64,000 bases of DNA from Bimuria novae-zelandiae CBS 107.79 (taxonomy: Eukaryota; Ascomycota; Dothideomycetes; Pleosporales; Didymosphaeriaceae): the NCBI GenBank assembly GCA_010015655.1, contig ML976805.1, positions 1,749 through 65,748 on the forward strand, read 5' to 3'. How positions within the stretch are numbered: the first letter of the stretch is position 1; each line of letters starts with the position of its first letter. The notes under the pieces are model-generated. The model searched no databases. It was not told where the DNA came from and saw only the letters and a program-made list of their open reading frames with translations. The position numbers and the translations under genes were made by a program. Below are positions 1 through 9,289 of the stretch, one piece after another.

Positions 1-130
1 ACCCTAGCCAGAAAAGGTTCCGTACAGCCGTATTACGGGTCAAAAGTTGGTACAGTACGGTGCCTAGTACGGTGGGCACCTCACTACGGTACATACGGTC
101 TAAAACCAATTACAGACCGTAAAGTACGAT
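1..130. repeat. GTACGG-motif-rich repeat end
   Basis: This stretch is dense in short motifs of the type GTACAGTACGG, ACGGGTC and CACTACGG, in direct and inverted order. The same motif vocabulary recurs at about 48,312-48,450, exactly where an MFS gene is broken. I infer that both are ends of one transposon family, here lying just downstream of RIX7, with the rest of the element beyond the window's left edge. No open frame or terminal repeat can be confirmed from this fragment. Confidence 0.4.
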
Positions 131-296
131 CGGTAATACCGACTGTTGCATGCGCTGGCGGCAGGGAAGCTCCAGCACCAGTAGCAGCGGCCGCGTCGGC
201 AGCTTTGTGCGTCGAATTTTGAGGTGCGGATAAGAGCTGTTCGGCGGCCAATGTATTGTTCATCCTGGAGTAACTCGCGGCACGATACATCGTCCA

Positions 297-2633
297 CTAC
301 CACAACTTGGTTTCGAAGCGCTTCCGGAGCTGCTCGTAGCGGTCGAGGCTCCCGACGCTCGGTTTGATATTTCTGGCTGCACGGATCATGTCCACTTCCT
401 CGACGGAGCTGGCGCCCCTATTCAGGGCGGCTTGGCCGGCTTTCCTCAACAAACTTTCTAGGTCGGCACCACTGAAGTCTTGGCATTCGTCTCTTCTCGC
501 GACTTCGGCGAGGGCTGGATTGATGACCCGGCGTTGGGCGATCAGCGCCTTCAGGATGTCCACACGCTCTTCTGGTTTAGGGAGCTCAACATACAGCAGG
601 GTTTCAAGACGTCCAGGGCGCAACATGGCTTCGTCGATCATCTCGGGGCGGTTGGTCGCTGCGATGAGGTAGATGCCCTCGCGGGTACTAAGGCCGTCAA
701 GTTCAGTCAGGAGGGTGTTTACAACGCGGGCGGAAGCTTCATGGAGTTCGGAGGAACGCTTGGGAACGAGGGCGTCGAGCTCATCGAAGAAGATGACGCA
801 GGGCACAGAGGAGCGTGCGCGCATGAAGACCTGGCGGAGGGCTCGCTCCGACTCTCCCACATACTGTTGACTAGATTAGCATAGCCCTATAGAGAATAAA
901 ACACACAGGTGCGCTAGATGAATTTGCATGTGACGTGTTACCCCAGGATGGGCAATACGACGTCGGCGAACACTAAAAGAACGTACCTTGTTCAGGAGCT
1001 CTGGGCCCTTCACACTGATGAAGTTGGCCTTTGACTCGGCCGCAACCGCCTTGGCAAGCAGCGTCTTACCGCAACCAGGCGGTCCCCAGAGTAAGACGCC
1101 CGTGGGTGCAGTGATACCTACTGCTTGGTATCGCTGGGGGTTCTTGATCGGTTCCACAATAGCCATCTGGAGCTCGCCTCGGACACCCGCAAGCGCGCCG
1201 ACGTCCCGCCATGTCGTGTCTGGGACCGTAGCGAAGCCCTCGCGCTTCGAGGAAGGAACGATGGTCGGTAGGACTGCTTCGAAGGCTTCCATGGTGATGG
1301 CAGTGTCTTCGAAACCTGGTGGCTCCGCCATATCTTTGTCTTGTACGCGGTTGATCAGTCGTGCGATAGACTGGTTCATAACGAAGTCCTCGCTTGTGTT
1401 ACTCTCGCCATCTACGTCCATCTCTGTTTCTGCGTCCTTTGCTTGCTTTTCAAGAGCAGCCCTATACTGATCCATAGACCAAGTGCCCGCTTTGCTGACA
1501 AGGTCTTTGAGATCAGCGCCAACAAAGCCTGCAGTCTTCTTTGCAAGAATTGTGAAGTTGACATCGTTCGAAAGCATTGGTTGACGAGTGAGCGCTTTCA
1601 GGATTTGCTCTCTTGCGGCTTCGTTCGGCACACCCATGTTGATCTCGGTATCAAAACGTCCGCCTCTTCGCAACGCCGGATCAATGCTGTCAGGTCGATT
1701 GGTTGCAGCCAGAACGATGACGGGCTTGCCATTGTTTCCTTCCATAGCTAAGCCGTCCATAGAAATCAGGAGCTGTGCCACGATACGCTTCTCCATCTGA
1801 CTCTGCGCGCTATCTCGCTTCGGGGCGATGACATCGATCTCGTCAATGAAGATAAGGCACGGTGCTACCTCTTTTGCGCGCTCGAAATGCTCCCGAATCT
1901 GCTTCTCTGATTCTCCTGACATGCCTGATACGACCGAGGGACCTAGTATCTCAATGAAGGGCACGTCTAATGCAGCAGCAAATGCCCTGCTGATGACGGT
2001 TTTGCCGCAGCCAGGAGGTCCGTGGAGCAGTATACCTCGTGGTATCGGGATTTTCCGGTTGCTGTATGCTTCAGGTCTAAGAAGGGGCATAACGAGGTGA
2101 TCCTTGAGCTGTGCCTTGACACTAGCAACACCACCGATGTCGTTCAAGCTGATGCCCTTCGGCGGCGTAGTGTCGATCTTCTGTTCAGCAGCGCTCGATC
2201 TCTTCACACGCTTGCTGTCCCTCTCCCCGCCCTTGTGTCCCTCCCTCTTCCTGCTCTTCTCTCCATTCTCCTTGGGCGTACCAGTCCCTGAGTTACCCCA
2301 GGCACTTACGATGCTCTTGTTCATGAAGTCGACGCTCTTACTCTCTGTATCCCTCTCTCCATCGCCATTGGTGCCGAAATCGCCTTCAACTTCGTCCATT
2401 TCGTCCTCGCCGCTTTCGTCTTCTTGGATGACCAAAAGGACGCGCTCGATGGAATCTTCAAGCTGTTTTTTCGATCGCCTCTTCAAAGATGAATTGCTGT
2501 TCTTGATGTGGTCGTAGATAGCGTGTGATTTGATCTTCAGAGGTGACTCAGAGCTCGAATCGATGAATTTGCGGACCACTTGGTAGACGTCTCGATCTAA
2601 AACCGCCTGGAGGGACGGCCTGTTACGTGACAT
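297..2633 (-). CDS. RIX7: Rix7/NVL-type tandem AAA-ATPase, ribosome biogenesis
   Basis: Two-exon gene: exon 1 is 2633-987, an intron runs 986-864 (GTACGT...CAACAG, 123 nt), and exon 2 is 863-297, giving 737 aa. Family knowledge: Rix7/NVL2 is a nucleolar AAA-ATPase that strips factors such as Nsa1 from pre-60S particles. Seen: an N-terminal alpha-helical region (about 1-70) of the NVL nucleolar-targeting type, an acidic stretch at 72-95, a basic NLS-like cluster at about 127-146, a first AAA domain with Walker A GPPGCGKT (about 205-212) and Walker B IFIDEID, and a second AAA domain with Walker A GPPGCGKT (about 517-524) and Walker B IFFDELD. The intron falls just before the YVGESE pore-loop motif of the second AAA domain, and splicing restores [14 protein letters not shown]. 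Without the intron the frame runs into a stop at 876. It is somewhat shorter than the yeast protein, mainly in the N-terminal linker. Confidence 0.95.
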
Positions 2634-2915
2634 GGCTTTTACAAACCTAGGCTTTGGGATAGGGCAGGATCAGGAGTTGTATTGTCTAACCTAGGTTAAC
2701 ACAGCGGGTCTTCGGTCCAGGCGGCCTGCAGAAAAAATTCGTAATTCCCGGCGTGGACGGGTTGGCGCACAACGACATGAAGCTCCAAAATTTTGACGCT
2801 ACAGTCTTATCGATAGCACGGGCCAACTACGTCGCGCTTCCCGCCCGCGCGCCATCGCTGGGAGGCATCATCTCCTCCGAATTGCGCCCGCAGCCGATAT
2901 GCATGCGTCGACAAG
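2634..2915. promoter_or_regulatory. Divergent RIX7/VPS20 promoter region
   Basis: The 282 bp between the two start codons must hold both 5' leaders and both promoters. No clear TATA box is visible. Around 2688-2700 there is a CCTAGGTTAAC stretch, and a related CCTAGG occurs at 2647-2652, which could be regulatory sites. That role is inference only. Confidence 0.55.
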
Positions 2916-3656
2916 ATGGGCAACTCGAACAGCTCGCGGAAGATCTCCGCCCAGGATAAGTGCGTGTCTCACCATCTACGGGCTATGTACTGCTCAACTA
3001 ACATGTATCAGGGCGATCCTGGACATGAAGAACCAGCGCGATAAGCTGCACCAATACCAGAAACGCATCACCGTCCTCACCGACCGCGAGAAGCAGATTG
3101 CCAAGGAATGTCTTGCAAAGGGCGACACGACGAGGGCGAAGCTCGCATTACGGCGCAAGAAGTATCAGGAATCGCTGCTCGCTAAGACGGACGCGCAACT
3201 AGCACAGCTTGAACAGTTGACGAGCGACGTGGAATTTGCGCTTGTACAGAAGGATGTGCTCTACGGGTTGCAGCAGGGGACTGCCGTGCTGAAGGAGATC
3301 CACAAGGAGATGGGCGGCATCGAGAACGTGGAGAAGCTGTTGGGCGAGAACGAGGAGGCAAGGGCGTACCAGGAGGTTCGCATGCTGCATCACTACACAC
3401 ACATATCGCCGAGGCTAACGAACCTTTGCAGGAAATCAGCGAGCTGCTGGCCAACAGAATGTCCAACCAGGACGAAGACGAAGTGGAAGACGAGCTCGCA
3501 GACCTGGAGCGCGAGGTCAACGGTGTCACAGTGCTGCCCGACCCGCCCGGCAAACAGCCCGAGCTCACACCCAAGCAGAGGGCAGAACGGAGAGCGCGGG
3601 AGAGGGAGCAAAGGGAGCAGCAGGCCGAAGAGAGCCCGCAGCCCATGCTGGCATGA
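2916..3656 (+). CDS. VPS20: ESCRT-III subunit Vps20 (CHMP6-like, Snf7 family)
   Basis: Three exons: 2916-2959, 3012-3375 and 3432-3656, totalling 633 nt or 210 aa. Intron 1 (2960-3011, GTGCGT...TATCAG, 52 nt) has a CTAAC branch site. Intron 2 (3376-3431) starts GTTCGC and ends TTGCAG. Splicing gives the N-terminus MGNSNSSRKISAQDKAILDM, which carries the myristoylation glycine at position 2 and the basic start expected of Vps20/CHMP6. The Snf7 helical core follows (KNQRDKLHQYQKRI, then a long charged coiled coil), then an acidic region (NQDEDEVEDELADLE) and a basic tail. Family role: Vps20 sits on the endosome membrane, is activated by ESCRT-II Vps25 and nucleates Snf7 filaments for multivesicular-body sorting. 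The start at 2916 is chosen over the upstream in-frame ATGs because it gives the conserved myristoylated end. Confidence 0.94.
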
Positions 3657-4056
3657 TGGCGCAATGCTTTTGATTTCAGCGATAGAGCACAGAGCGAGGA
3701 GCCAGGCGTGGGCGGCATATTCATACTTGGCAATATCCCGTGTAGTCTTAGGGTAGACAATGCCTATTCATAAGCCCATCTTTGGAATGTACGTTGCTCG
3801 CTGGTGTCCAACCTTGGAACAGAGTTGGCCACGTGCCCACGTCTCGCGCAATGAATGACGCGCCATGGCCCAGCAGCAGTCTAGGTCGCGTCGCGTCTCA
3901 TCACAACCAGTCTCCGCTTTCATCCACGGTAAGACACTGACTCAGACATCGCCCATCAATTCTAAGCGCCCGCGCACCCTTCAACTACCACGACCCCTCC
4001 ACCCCAAGCTCGAAGCTACCCCGCTACTGTACCCCGCCATCCCAAACACCACGGCC
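3657..4056. other. Intergenic: VPS20 3' end and PITH-gene leader
   Basis: These 400 bases have normal GC content. They hold the VPS20 3' UTR and the promoter and 5' leader of the PITH-domain gene. An in-frame ATG at 3865 would add 64 low-complexity residues with no family match, so I treat it as leader rather than coding. No other element is seen. Confidence 0.6.
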
Positions 4057-4788
4057 ATGTCGTATCACCACGACCACCACGACCACCATCATCACGGCCA
4101 CGACGAAGAGCACGCAGAGGCCCACGACCACGCGCACGACCACGACGACGATATCGTCCCCGCGCTCCAAAACCTGCTCTACCAGCAAATCGATTTCAGC
4201 CGCCTGCGCACGCTCAACGAAGATGAATCCGACCAGGGCCGCAGCATCTGCCAGAAGACGTGGGCGCAGCGCCTGGACCCGGAGCCCGAGCTGAAGAGCT
4301 TCGCCGACGAGCAGCTCTTGATGATTGTGCCGTGCGGACCATCATATATGCTAAAAGAGGATACTAGTGCTAACAAGCGCAGCTTCACCGGCCAAGTCCG
4401 GCTTCACAGCATCCTCCTCCGCACCTCGCCGACTTCCGCGTCCCCCAAAACGCTCAAACTCTTCCTCAACGATGACACGCTCGACTTCAGCGCGGCCTCG
4501 GAAAAGCCGCCCACGCAGACGCTCGAAATAGCACAGACGGCCGAGGTGCAGGAGATACCTGTGAAGCGCGCGCTGTTCAACACGACGCGGGTGCTCGCGC
4601 TGTTCTTCGAGGATAACTGGAGCGACGGCGAGGAGGACGAGACGAGGATTAGCTATCTGGGATTCAAGGGAGACTTTATGAAGTTAAATAGGGATCCGAT
4701 TAATTTTCTGGTCGAGTTGGCGGCGAATCCGAGTGATCACAAGACGATTGCGGGGGTGAAGGAGGGGGTGGGGAGGTCTATACAGTAG
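4057..4788 (+). CDS. PITH-domain protein (TXNL1 C-terminal domain-like)
   Basis: Two exons, 4057-4331 and 4383-4788, 681 nt or 226 aa. The protein opens with a His/Asp/Glu-rich segment (MSYHHDHHDHHHHGHDEEH) and continues with a PITH domain: DFSRLRTLNE, KSFADEQLLMIVPFTGQVRLHSI, TLKLFLNDDTLDFSAASEKPPTQ, RVLALFFEDNW, TRISYLGFKGDFM. The PITH fold is known from the thioredoxin-like protein TXNL1, where it binds the 26S proteasome. Stand-alone fungal PITH proteins may act with the proteasome or in signalling, which is inference. A 51-nt intron (4332-4382, GTGCGG...CGCAG, with a GCTAAC branch site) has no stop and is a multiple of three, so it can be read through by mistake. Removing it restores the invariant IVPFTG motif. 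The His-rich start could bind metal, but that is untested. Confidence 0.88.
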   Translation: MSYHHDHHDHHHHGHDEEHAEAHDHAHDHDDDIVPALQNLLYQQIDFSRLRTLNEDESDQGRSICQKTWAQRLDPEPELKSFADEQLLMIVPCGPSYMLKEDTSANKRSFTGQVRLHSILLRTSPTSASPKTLKLFLNDDTLDFSAASEKPPTQTLEIAQTAEVQEIPVKRALFNTTRVLALFFEDNWSDGEEDETRISYLGFKGDFMKLNRDPINFLVELAANPSDHKTIAGVKEGVGRSIQ

Positions 4789-5237
4789 GTGGATGAGGTG
4801 CAGAGAAGGTCAAGGACGGCTGGTCAGCGATGGTCTGTATACTGTCTCTGTGGATGGGACCATGCTGGTCGACGAGAGGGGCATCGGAATGTAGTGTCAC
4901 GATATGAGGTTTAAAGCGTGTAGTCTTCCTTCTAAACAAGGCGCGTAACGGTATGCAAAAACCAAATGTATAAACAAAAACCATTCGTCGTCTGCAGTGT
5001 CAGTCAAGGATCCAAAAGCTTCGCAGATACAACATACTCTGGGTATCATTCTTCCAATATGGCACTTCCGTCTCCATGCGGCTTCCTCCGGTCATCCTGC
5101 GTGGTGGTCCTAGCATCCATCCATTTTGCGCCTCCAATCTTCCAACCCACCCTTCTCTCAATGTTCGCACTTCCACCTCCACAATCCTATAACCATTCGG
5201 CCCAATCCAATATCCTCATATCCCCACCACTTTCTCC
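4789..5237. other. Convergent intergenic, 3' ends of PITH gene and LSM8
   Basis: These 449 bases lie between two converging genes. They must hold both polyadenylation regions. From about 5090 the plus strand becomes C- and T-rich. No open frame with family features was found on either strand. Confidence 0.6.
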
Positions 5238-5595
5238 TCACACATGCCTTGTCGTCCCCAACGGCTCCCCCCTCACCTTCTCCCAATCAATACTCGCATC
5301 TAGTTCTTCGTCCACCCGCCCGCACACCGCCACGCTATCGCCGCGAATGATATAAAGTCCTAGAGGAACTTCTTCGCTGGGAACGTCGTCTTCGGCCTCG
5401 TCGACGCGGGGTCGTATGATGCGCTCCACCGCGGAGCTGAGGACCAGGTTCATGCTGCCGTCGCAGGACTCGAGGGTGCCGACCATGGTGCGCCCGTCGA
5501 GCGTGAGGACGGAGACTTTTTCTGGGAGGGTGTTAGCGGGGGGTAAGGAGTTGGAGAAGGGAGGGCGTACTGTGGAGGTAGGCGTTGAGCGCCAT
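5238..5595 (-). CDS. LSM8: U6 snRNA-associated Sm-like protein Lsm8
   Basis: Two exons, 5595-5571 (25 nt) and 5521-5238, with a 49-nt intron at 5570-5522 (GTACGC...CCCAG); the product is 102 aa. The splice joins MALNAYLH to KKVSVLTLDGRTMVGTLESC, giving the Lsm8 start (NAY...KKV.VLT.DGR). The Sm1 motif (DGRTMVGTLESCDGSMNLVL), the Sm2 motif (LGLYIIRGDSVAVCG) and the Lsm8-specific tail DEELDASIDW.KVRGEP.G are all visible. Family role: Lsm8 defines the nuclear Lsm2-8 ring that binds the 3' oligo-U of U6 snRNA for splicing. The very short first exon is easily missed; a longer unspliced frame exists upstream but has no Sm-family features. Confidence 0.93.
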
Positions 5596-5951
5596 TGTGA
5601 AGTTGTTGGTTGGCGGGAGGTGGGATGCTGGGTTTGTGTGTGCGAGGTGATTGCATAAAGTGGGCGCAGCGAGGCTTTGGGAGGAAGAAGGAGTAGCGAG
5701 TGTTGTTCGGCGGGAAGCGCTGGCGAAGCGTCCACGGAGAGAGTGTAGACGCGGAGCTTTGCAGAGCTGCGCGAAGTTTGGTGGCCTGTGCGCTATTGTA
5801 GCTCAGGTTCGCCATCTCCTGCGGTCGGCATCCATCTCGTCATCTCACATGGAAACATATAATTCAAACATCTCATTCATACATTAATCATTTCGTTATC
5901 ACACGAATAACCGGAATCCCACTCATCCAACCCTCGCCATGCACCCCACCC
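5596..5951. other. Intergenic: LSM8 promoter and AhpD-like gene 3' end
   Basis: These 356 bases separate two tandem minus-strand genes and must carry the LSM8 promoter and leader together with the 3' end of the upstream gene. No distinct motif is recognised. Confidence 0.55.
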
Positions 5952-6686
5952 TCACACCTCCTCCTCCACATCCTCCGCCTGCGGAATCCTATCCAACTTG
6001 ATCCCCATAAAGTCCCCAACCTCCTTCACGCACTCCAGCACGACCTTCACATCTTCCAGACTAATCCCAATCCTTCTCGACCCTCTAACATGCCACGCCG
6101 TCGCGAGCGGTAAATTCTGGACACTAATCCCAACCAGCACAACAACCTCCGTATCCACATCATCCAGCACCTGTCTATCGCTCAAATACAATCCATACGT
6201 AATCTCTGTGCTAATCCAGCGGAAGTCCTGATGCGCGTCGAACAGCGCGAGCGTCTTCTCGCCGTCTCCGGCGTAGATCTTGTCGAACCACGCCATGCCC
6301 CGCGCGTGGTTTGCCGCGTCGGCGGCCCAGCCCGAGCGCGTGAAGGTGTGGTCGCGGTCTTCTGGCCGTTCTACCTTGGAGATGGAGAGGATGGCTTCGA
6401 GGGGCTTGCAGACGCCGATGAGGGAGACGAGCTTGACGAGGGCCTCGCGGAGGGTGCAGACGAGGTGTTGCCGGGAGGAGGGCGTTTGGTAGGCGGGCTG
6501 CGAGATAAGATAAAGGTAGAGTTGGGAGGCGAGGAGGGGCTCGGTGCCGCCGACGAGGGCGGCGAGTGTGAGGAGGTACCAGCGGTTGGGGCCGAGAGCT
6601 GTGGTGGTGAAGGCGCGCTCGATGGATTGGAAGAGGGCGATGAGGTCGGGGCGGAGGGTGGGGGTGGTTCGTTCGTCGGAGGCCAT
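5952..6686 (-). CDS. AhpD/carboxymuconolactone decarboxylase-like protein
   Basis: Single exon of 244 aa starting MASDERTTPT. It has the look of the fungal AhpD-like family (about 230-260 aa): an alpha-helical N-terminal segment (RWYLLTLAALVGGTEPLLASQLYLYL), a middle helix (LREALVKLVSLIGVCKPLEAILSI) and a second conserved half (HARGMAWFDKIYAGDGEKTLALFDAHQDFRWISTEITYGLYLSD). The catalytic CxxC of true AhpD is not present; the only cysteine near the expected position is in LIGVCKP. An enzymatic peroxidase role is therefore doubtful, and no specific function is claimed. The start at 6686 is chosen because the upstream in-frame extension (to 6860) is low-complexity with no family match. Confidence 0.72.
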   Translation of the reverse strand: MASDERTTPTLRPDLIALFQSIERAFTTTALGPNRWYLLTLAALVGGTEPLLASQLYLYLISQPAYQTPSSRQHLVCTLREALVKLVSLIGVCKPLEAILSISKVERPEDRDHTFTRSGWAADAANHARGMAWFDKIYAGDGEKTLALFDAHQDFRWISTEITYGLYLSDRQVLDDVDTEVVVLVGISVQNLPLATAWHVRGSRRIGISLEDVKVVLECVKEVGDFMGIKLDRIPQAEDVEEEV

Positions 6687-7288
6687 GGTGGGAGAGCGAG
6701 GTGGTTCTCCCGTTCTTTGGTGGGTGTGAAGTTGGGTCAGGTTTGTACAAGAGAGGCGAATATTCCCGTTCGTCGGTTGCTCTTTCCAGGCATGGGCTCC
6801 GGCGATAGTTCTGGGACTTCGTGCTATCTCTTGACGTGATTGAGGGCTGCTCTCATCCACTCTGTCAAAGTTCTGTTACTCAAGTATGGCGCACTCGATT
6901 CACAATCGTGCTCCTGCGACGTTGCCCACGAAAGGTCTCCTGGGCCCTCACATGAATCTCAGATGAAGCACTTGCGTCAATGCCCAGTATGGTAGTTCCC
7001 TACCTGAGCACTTGCACGTATAGCGCAAAATATAGCGCAAAAGGTCATGATTTCCCTTACTGCGAGACCCCACAGCGGGGCATGCGGTCAGGTAGCACCG
7101 TGCCTCACTCGGGGGACGCTTGAGCTCCTCCGACGACACCTGACCATCGCCGTGACGGGAATGCAAGAACTGGATAGAAAAAATATGGTATTGAACATAG
7201 GAACAGGTGCGTTAAGATTGCATCGCCATTTCCAGATGGCTAGCTTGTCTATTACTAAGCCTTCCTCTCGTCCTGGGCACAGGTGTCA
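6687..7288. other. Gene-block edge, noncoding
   Basis: These bases have normal base composition and probably include the promoter of the minus-strand AhpD-like gene. Small open frames occur (for example 7047-7301) but none looks like a protein family. At about 7,290 the sequence changes sharply to TTAATTAA-type AT-rich DNA, which is the compartment boundary. Confidence 0.55.
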
Positions 7289-7954
7289 ACAATCAAGTTA
7301 ATCAACTTAGCAGCGTCGGCTTAATTTGGCTTAATTGGCGCAATCGAAGCAGTGAATTAAATTAATTAAATTATTATAAAGGCTTAATTAGCTTAATTAA
7401 TTAGTTTAATTAAGTACTAGTATATATCTATCCACTAGTCTCTTATTTAGTACTTAGAGTTTATCTTATCGTTAGTAAACGCTACTATTTCTACTTTGTA
7501 ACAGGAACAATCGCTCGTCGACACGAGAACCCTTGGCCAGTCAAGACAGGAATCGAGATCATCCGAAAACCGACACTCATCCGTATTGGACCAATTTCGG
7601 ATTTATTAGACCGATGGGGAACTACAGATCTGATTTAGACCTATTTCGGATCTATCAGACCGACGGTTAACCTATAGCAGATATGTGCTAGCTAGCTATC
7701 TAGGAAGAAGTGTATTTAGAGGAGCTTAAGGCCTTTATAGTTTAGTACCTTTTCTGTATCCTTTTGTACTAGGCCTATAGGCACTTAATTCATTTAAGGC
7801 TACTTTCTTATACACGCACTCCCATATGCCTCTACTAGAAGATACGCTAATATTAATCCTTTAAGTGACCTGCGCCAATACATACTTTAGTTAGAGGTAA
7901 AAAAACCTGCCCAAATCTAGTCGCGTAGCGACTAAAGAGCTACTAATAAGTAAA
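7289..7954. other. RIP-degraded AT-rich DNA at compartment edge
   Basis: TTAATTAA-rich sequence is followed by a less mutated patch (about 7,500-7,690). That patch contains an imperfect direct repeat: a roughly 30-bp unit with core TTTCGGAT occurs at about 7,587-7,617 and again at about 7,635-7,666. No protein family is recognisable. It is probably part of an older transposon that also includes 8,193-8,950 and 32,395-34,661. Confidence 0.5.
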
Positions 7955-7962
7955 TACTTATT

Positions 7963-8184
7963 GTCATGAGAGGCTACAGGTCGCTGAATTAGGAACTCAG
8001 AGAGCTTAATTAACTAGGCTACTATGTATATACATAGGTGAGAGGATAGCTAAGTAGCAAAAATATAGGTAGATAAAGCTATATACATAGGGATTATAAA
8101 TAGCACGTGTAAAGGTATACAAGCTAGCGCTAGTGCTTTAGTAATAGCGTAGCCAATGTGTTGTAGATACTAGAGGTACCGTGA
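7963..8184 (-). mobile_element. MITE, 8-bp TSD family, copy 1
   Basis: A 222-bp noncoding insertion that is the reverse complement of the 229-bp copy at 32,032-32,260. The ends are GTCATGAGAGG and CCGTGA. The flanking 8-mers are TACTTATT (7,955-7,962) and CACTTGTC (8,185-8,192), which differ only by three transitions, as expected if RIP altered an original 8-bp duplication. An 8-bp TSD points to the hAT superfamily as the source of transposase. That assignment is inference, since the ends do not show the usual hAT start. Confidence 0.75.
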
Positions 8185-8192
8185 CACTTGTC

Positions 8193-8324
8193 TTATGCTA
8201 TTTTAGCTTAAGTAGATTATTAAGCTTGCTAAATATACGCTTATAATTATAGTTAGAGGTAAGAATAGTAAGTACGTTAATTGCTAACTACGTGAGGTTA
8301 GAGTATAATAGCTTAAGCTATAAC
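8193..8324. other. AT-rich relic between MITE and solo LTR
   Basis: Heavily mutated repeat DNA with no recognisable coding content; it is the host of the adjacent solo LTR. Confidence 0.4.
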
Positions 8325-8752
8325 TGTTAAGATCCCAAAGAGGTAGCTATTCTCTAAGGGGCTAAGGTTGGTTCTCGGGCAGGAGTACTGGTAGGACGGG
8401 AGAGGGTTGTAGTGATAGCTTGCGCCTGTCACTGAGGGCGTTGGTATCGAAGGTGTGTACAGCACAATCAAATCAACAAGGTTGCTTATTCAGATCCAAA
8501 CGATAGATTAATAAACAGGTTGAACACAAGTAGAAGAGAGACTCCTTCTTGCGTTCCTATATACTTGTCCTGCTCGACATGCTCGAGTCAAGCGCAGCGA
8601 GCAGAGGTCTTGGCTTCTGCGTCTGCTCGACTTGCTCGAGTCGAGCGCAGCGAGCAGTCACGTGACCTCCAGGTACTGTACCTCCATTGGTCACCATAAG
8701 ACCATAGGCGCTCTGGAGCCTAGCCAAGTGCCTGTAAGATCGGATCTTAACA
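8325..8752. mobile_element. Solo LTR, little RIP
   Basis: A 428-bp unit starts TGTTAAGATCC and ends GGATCTTAACA. It has TG...CA ends with an 11-bp terminal inverted match and is flanked by perfect 5-bp TSDs ATAAC (8,320-8,324 and 8,753-8,757). It contains two 35-bp GC-rich direct repeats (8,570-8,604 and 8,623-8,657) that each have hairpin potential (CTGCTCG...CGAGCAG). Base composition is near normal, unlike the surroundings, so the insertion is recent or escaped RIP. No internal retrotransposon sequence remains, as expected after LTR-LTR recombination. Confidence 0.9.
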
Positions 8753-8950
8753 ATAACTAGTACGCGACTAGAGAATTTATAATATTACTGAAGTAGTACT
8801 TTCGCGTTAACTATAGCTTATAATTACACTAATTTTTATACTTATTATTAGTAGCGTCTCTGCTAGCTAGTTTAGCATTAATAATAGCGTCTATAGCGTT
8901 GTTAATAGAGCTATTTACTACTACATTTAGGCGCTGTAGAGGCAGCTCCT

Positions 8951-9273
8951 TGTTAGATTATACGCAGTAGAGAACCTAGGCTAAAAGAGGTTAGGTGCTA
9001 TTACACATAACGCATAAATAGAAACGTTAAGCTAGAGGCTAGCGAACGTTTCTAGACACACATATACACATCTATTATTAATCTTATTACTTCTTTATTA
9101 GACCCTTATAATGTACGTCGCCCTATACCACTCCGCCATACGTCCCCAAAAGAAACGAGTAACGATAGCTATCGTTACAAGGCATAGGATAGTATATATA
9201 GGCGTCGTGACAACCCTATGCGGTAATGTGTAGATAATTATTATCTATCCTTAATAACCTTAATAATTTAATA
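8951..9273 (+). repeat. Copia-A 5' LTR
   Basis: Begins TGTTAGATTATACG. It matches 31,951-32,389 over most of its length, with a 106-bp insertion here and a 229-bp MITE in the other copy. Confidence 0.8.
9107..9212. mobile_element. Short inverted-repeat insertion in Copia-A 5' LTR
   Basis: This 106-bp segment is absent from the 3' LTR, where the flanking sequence is continuous. It is bounded by ACCCT on both sides (9,102-9,106 and 9,213-9,217), and its ends, TGTACGTCGCC and GGCGTCGTGACA, are roughly inverted copies. Near its centre is a perfect 20-bp palindrome (9,159-9,178). The class is unknown. Confidence 0.6.
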
Positions 9274-9289
9274 ACTAAGAGCCTTATGA

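Noticed and set aside
84..303. Two minus-strand ORFs of 67-68 codons downstream of RIX7
   Set aside because: They overlap the repeat-rich sequence, have low-complexity translations and no family resemblance.
3865..4056. N-terminal extension of the PITH-domain protein
   Set aside because: The 64 added residues are low-complexity and not like the family; the ATG at 4,057 starts the His-rich protein proper.
7047..7301. 84-codon ORF at the gene-block edge
   Set aside because: No domain or codon-use support; it runs into the AT-rich boundary.
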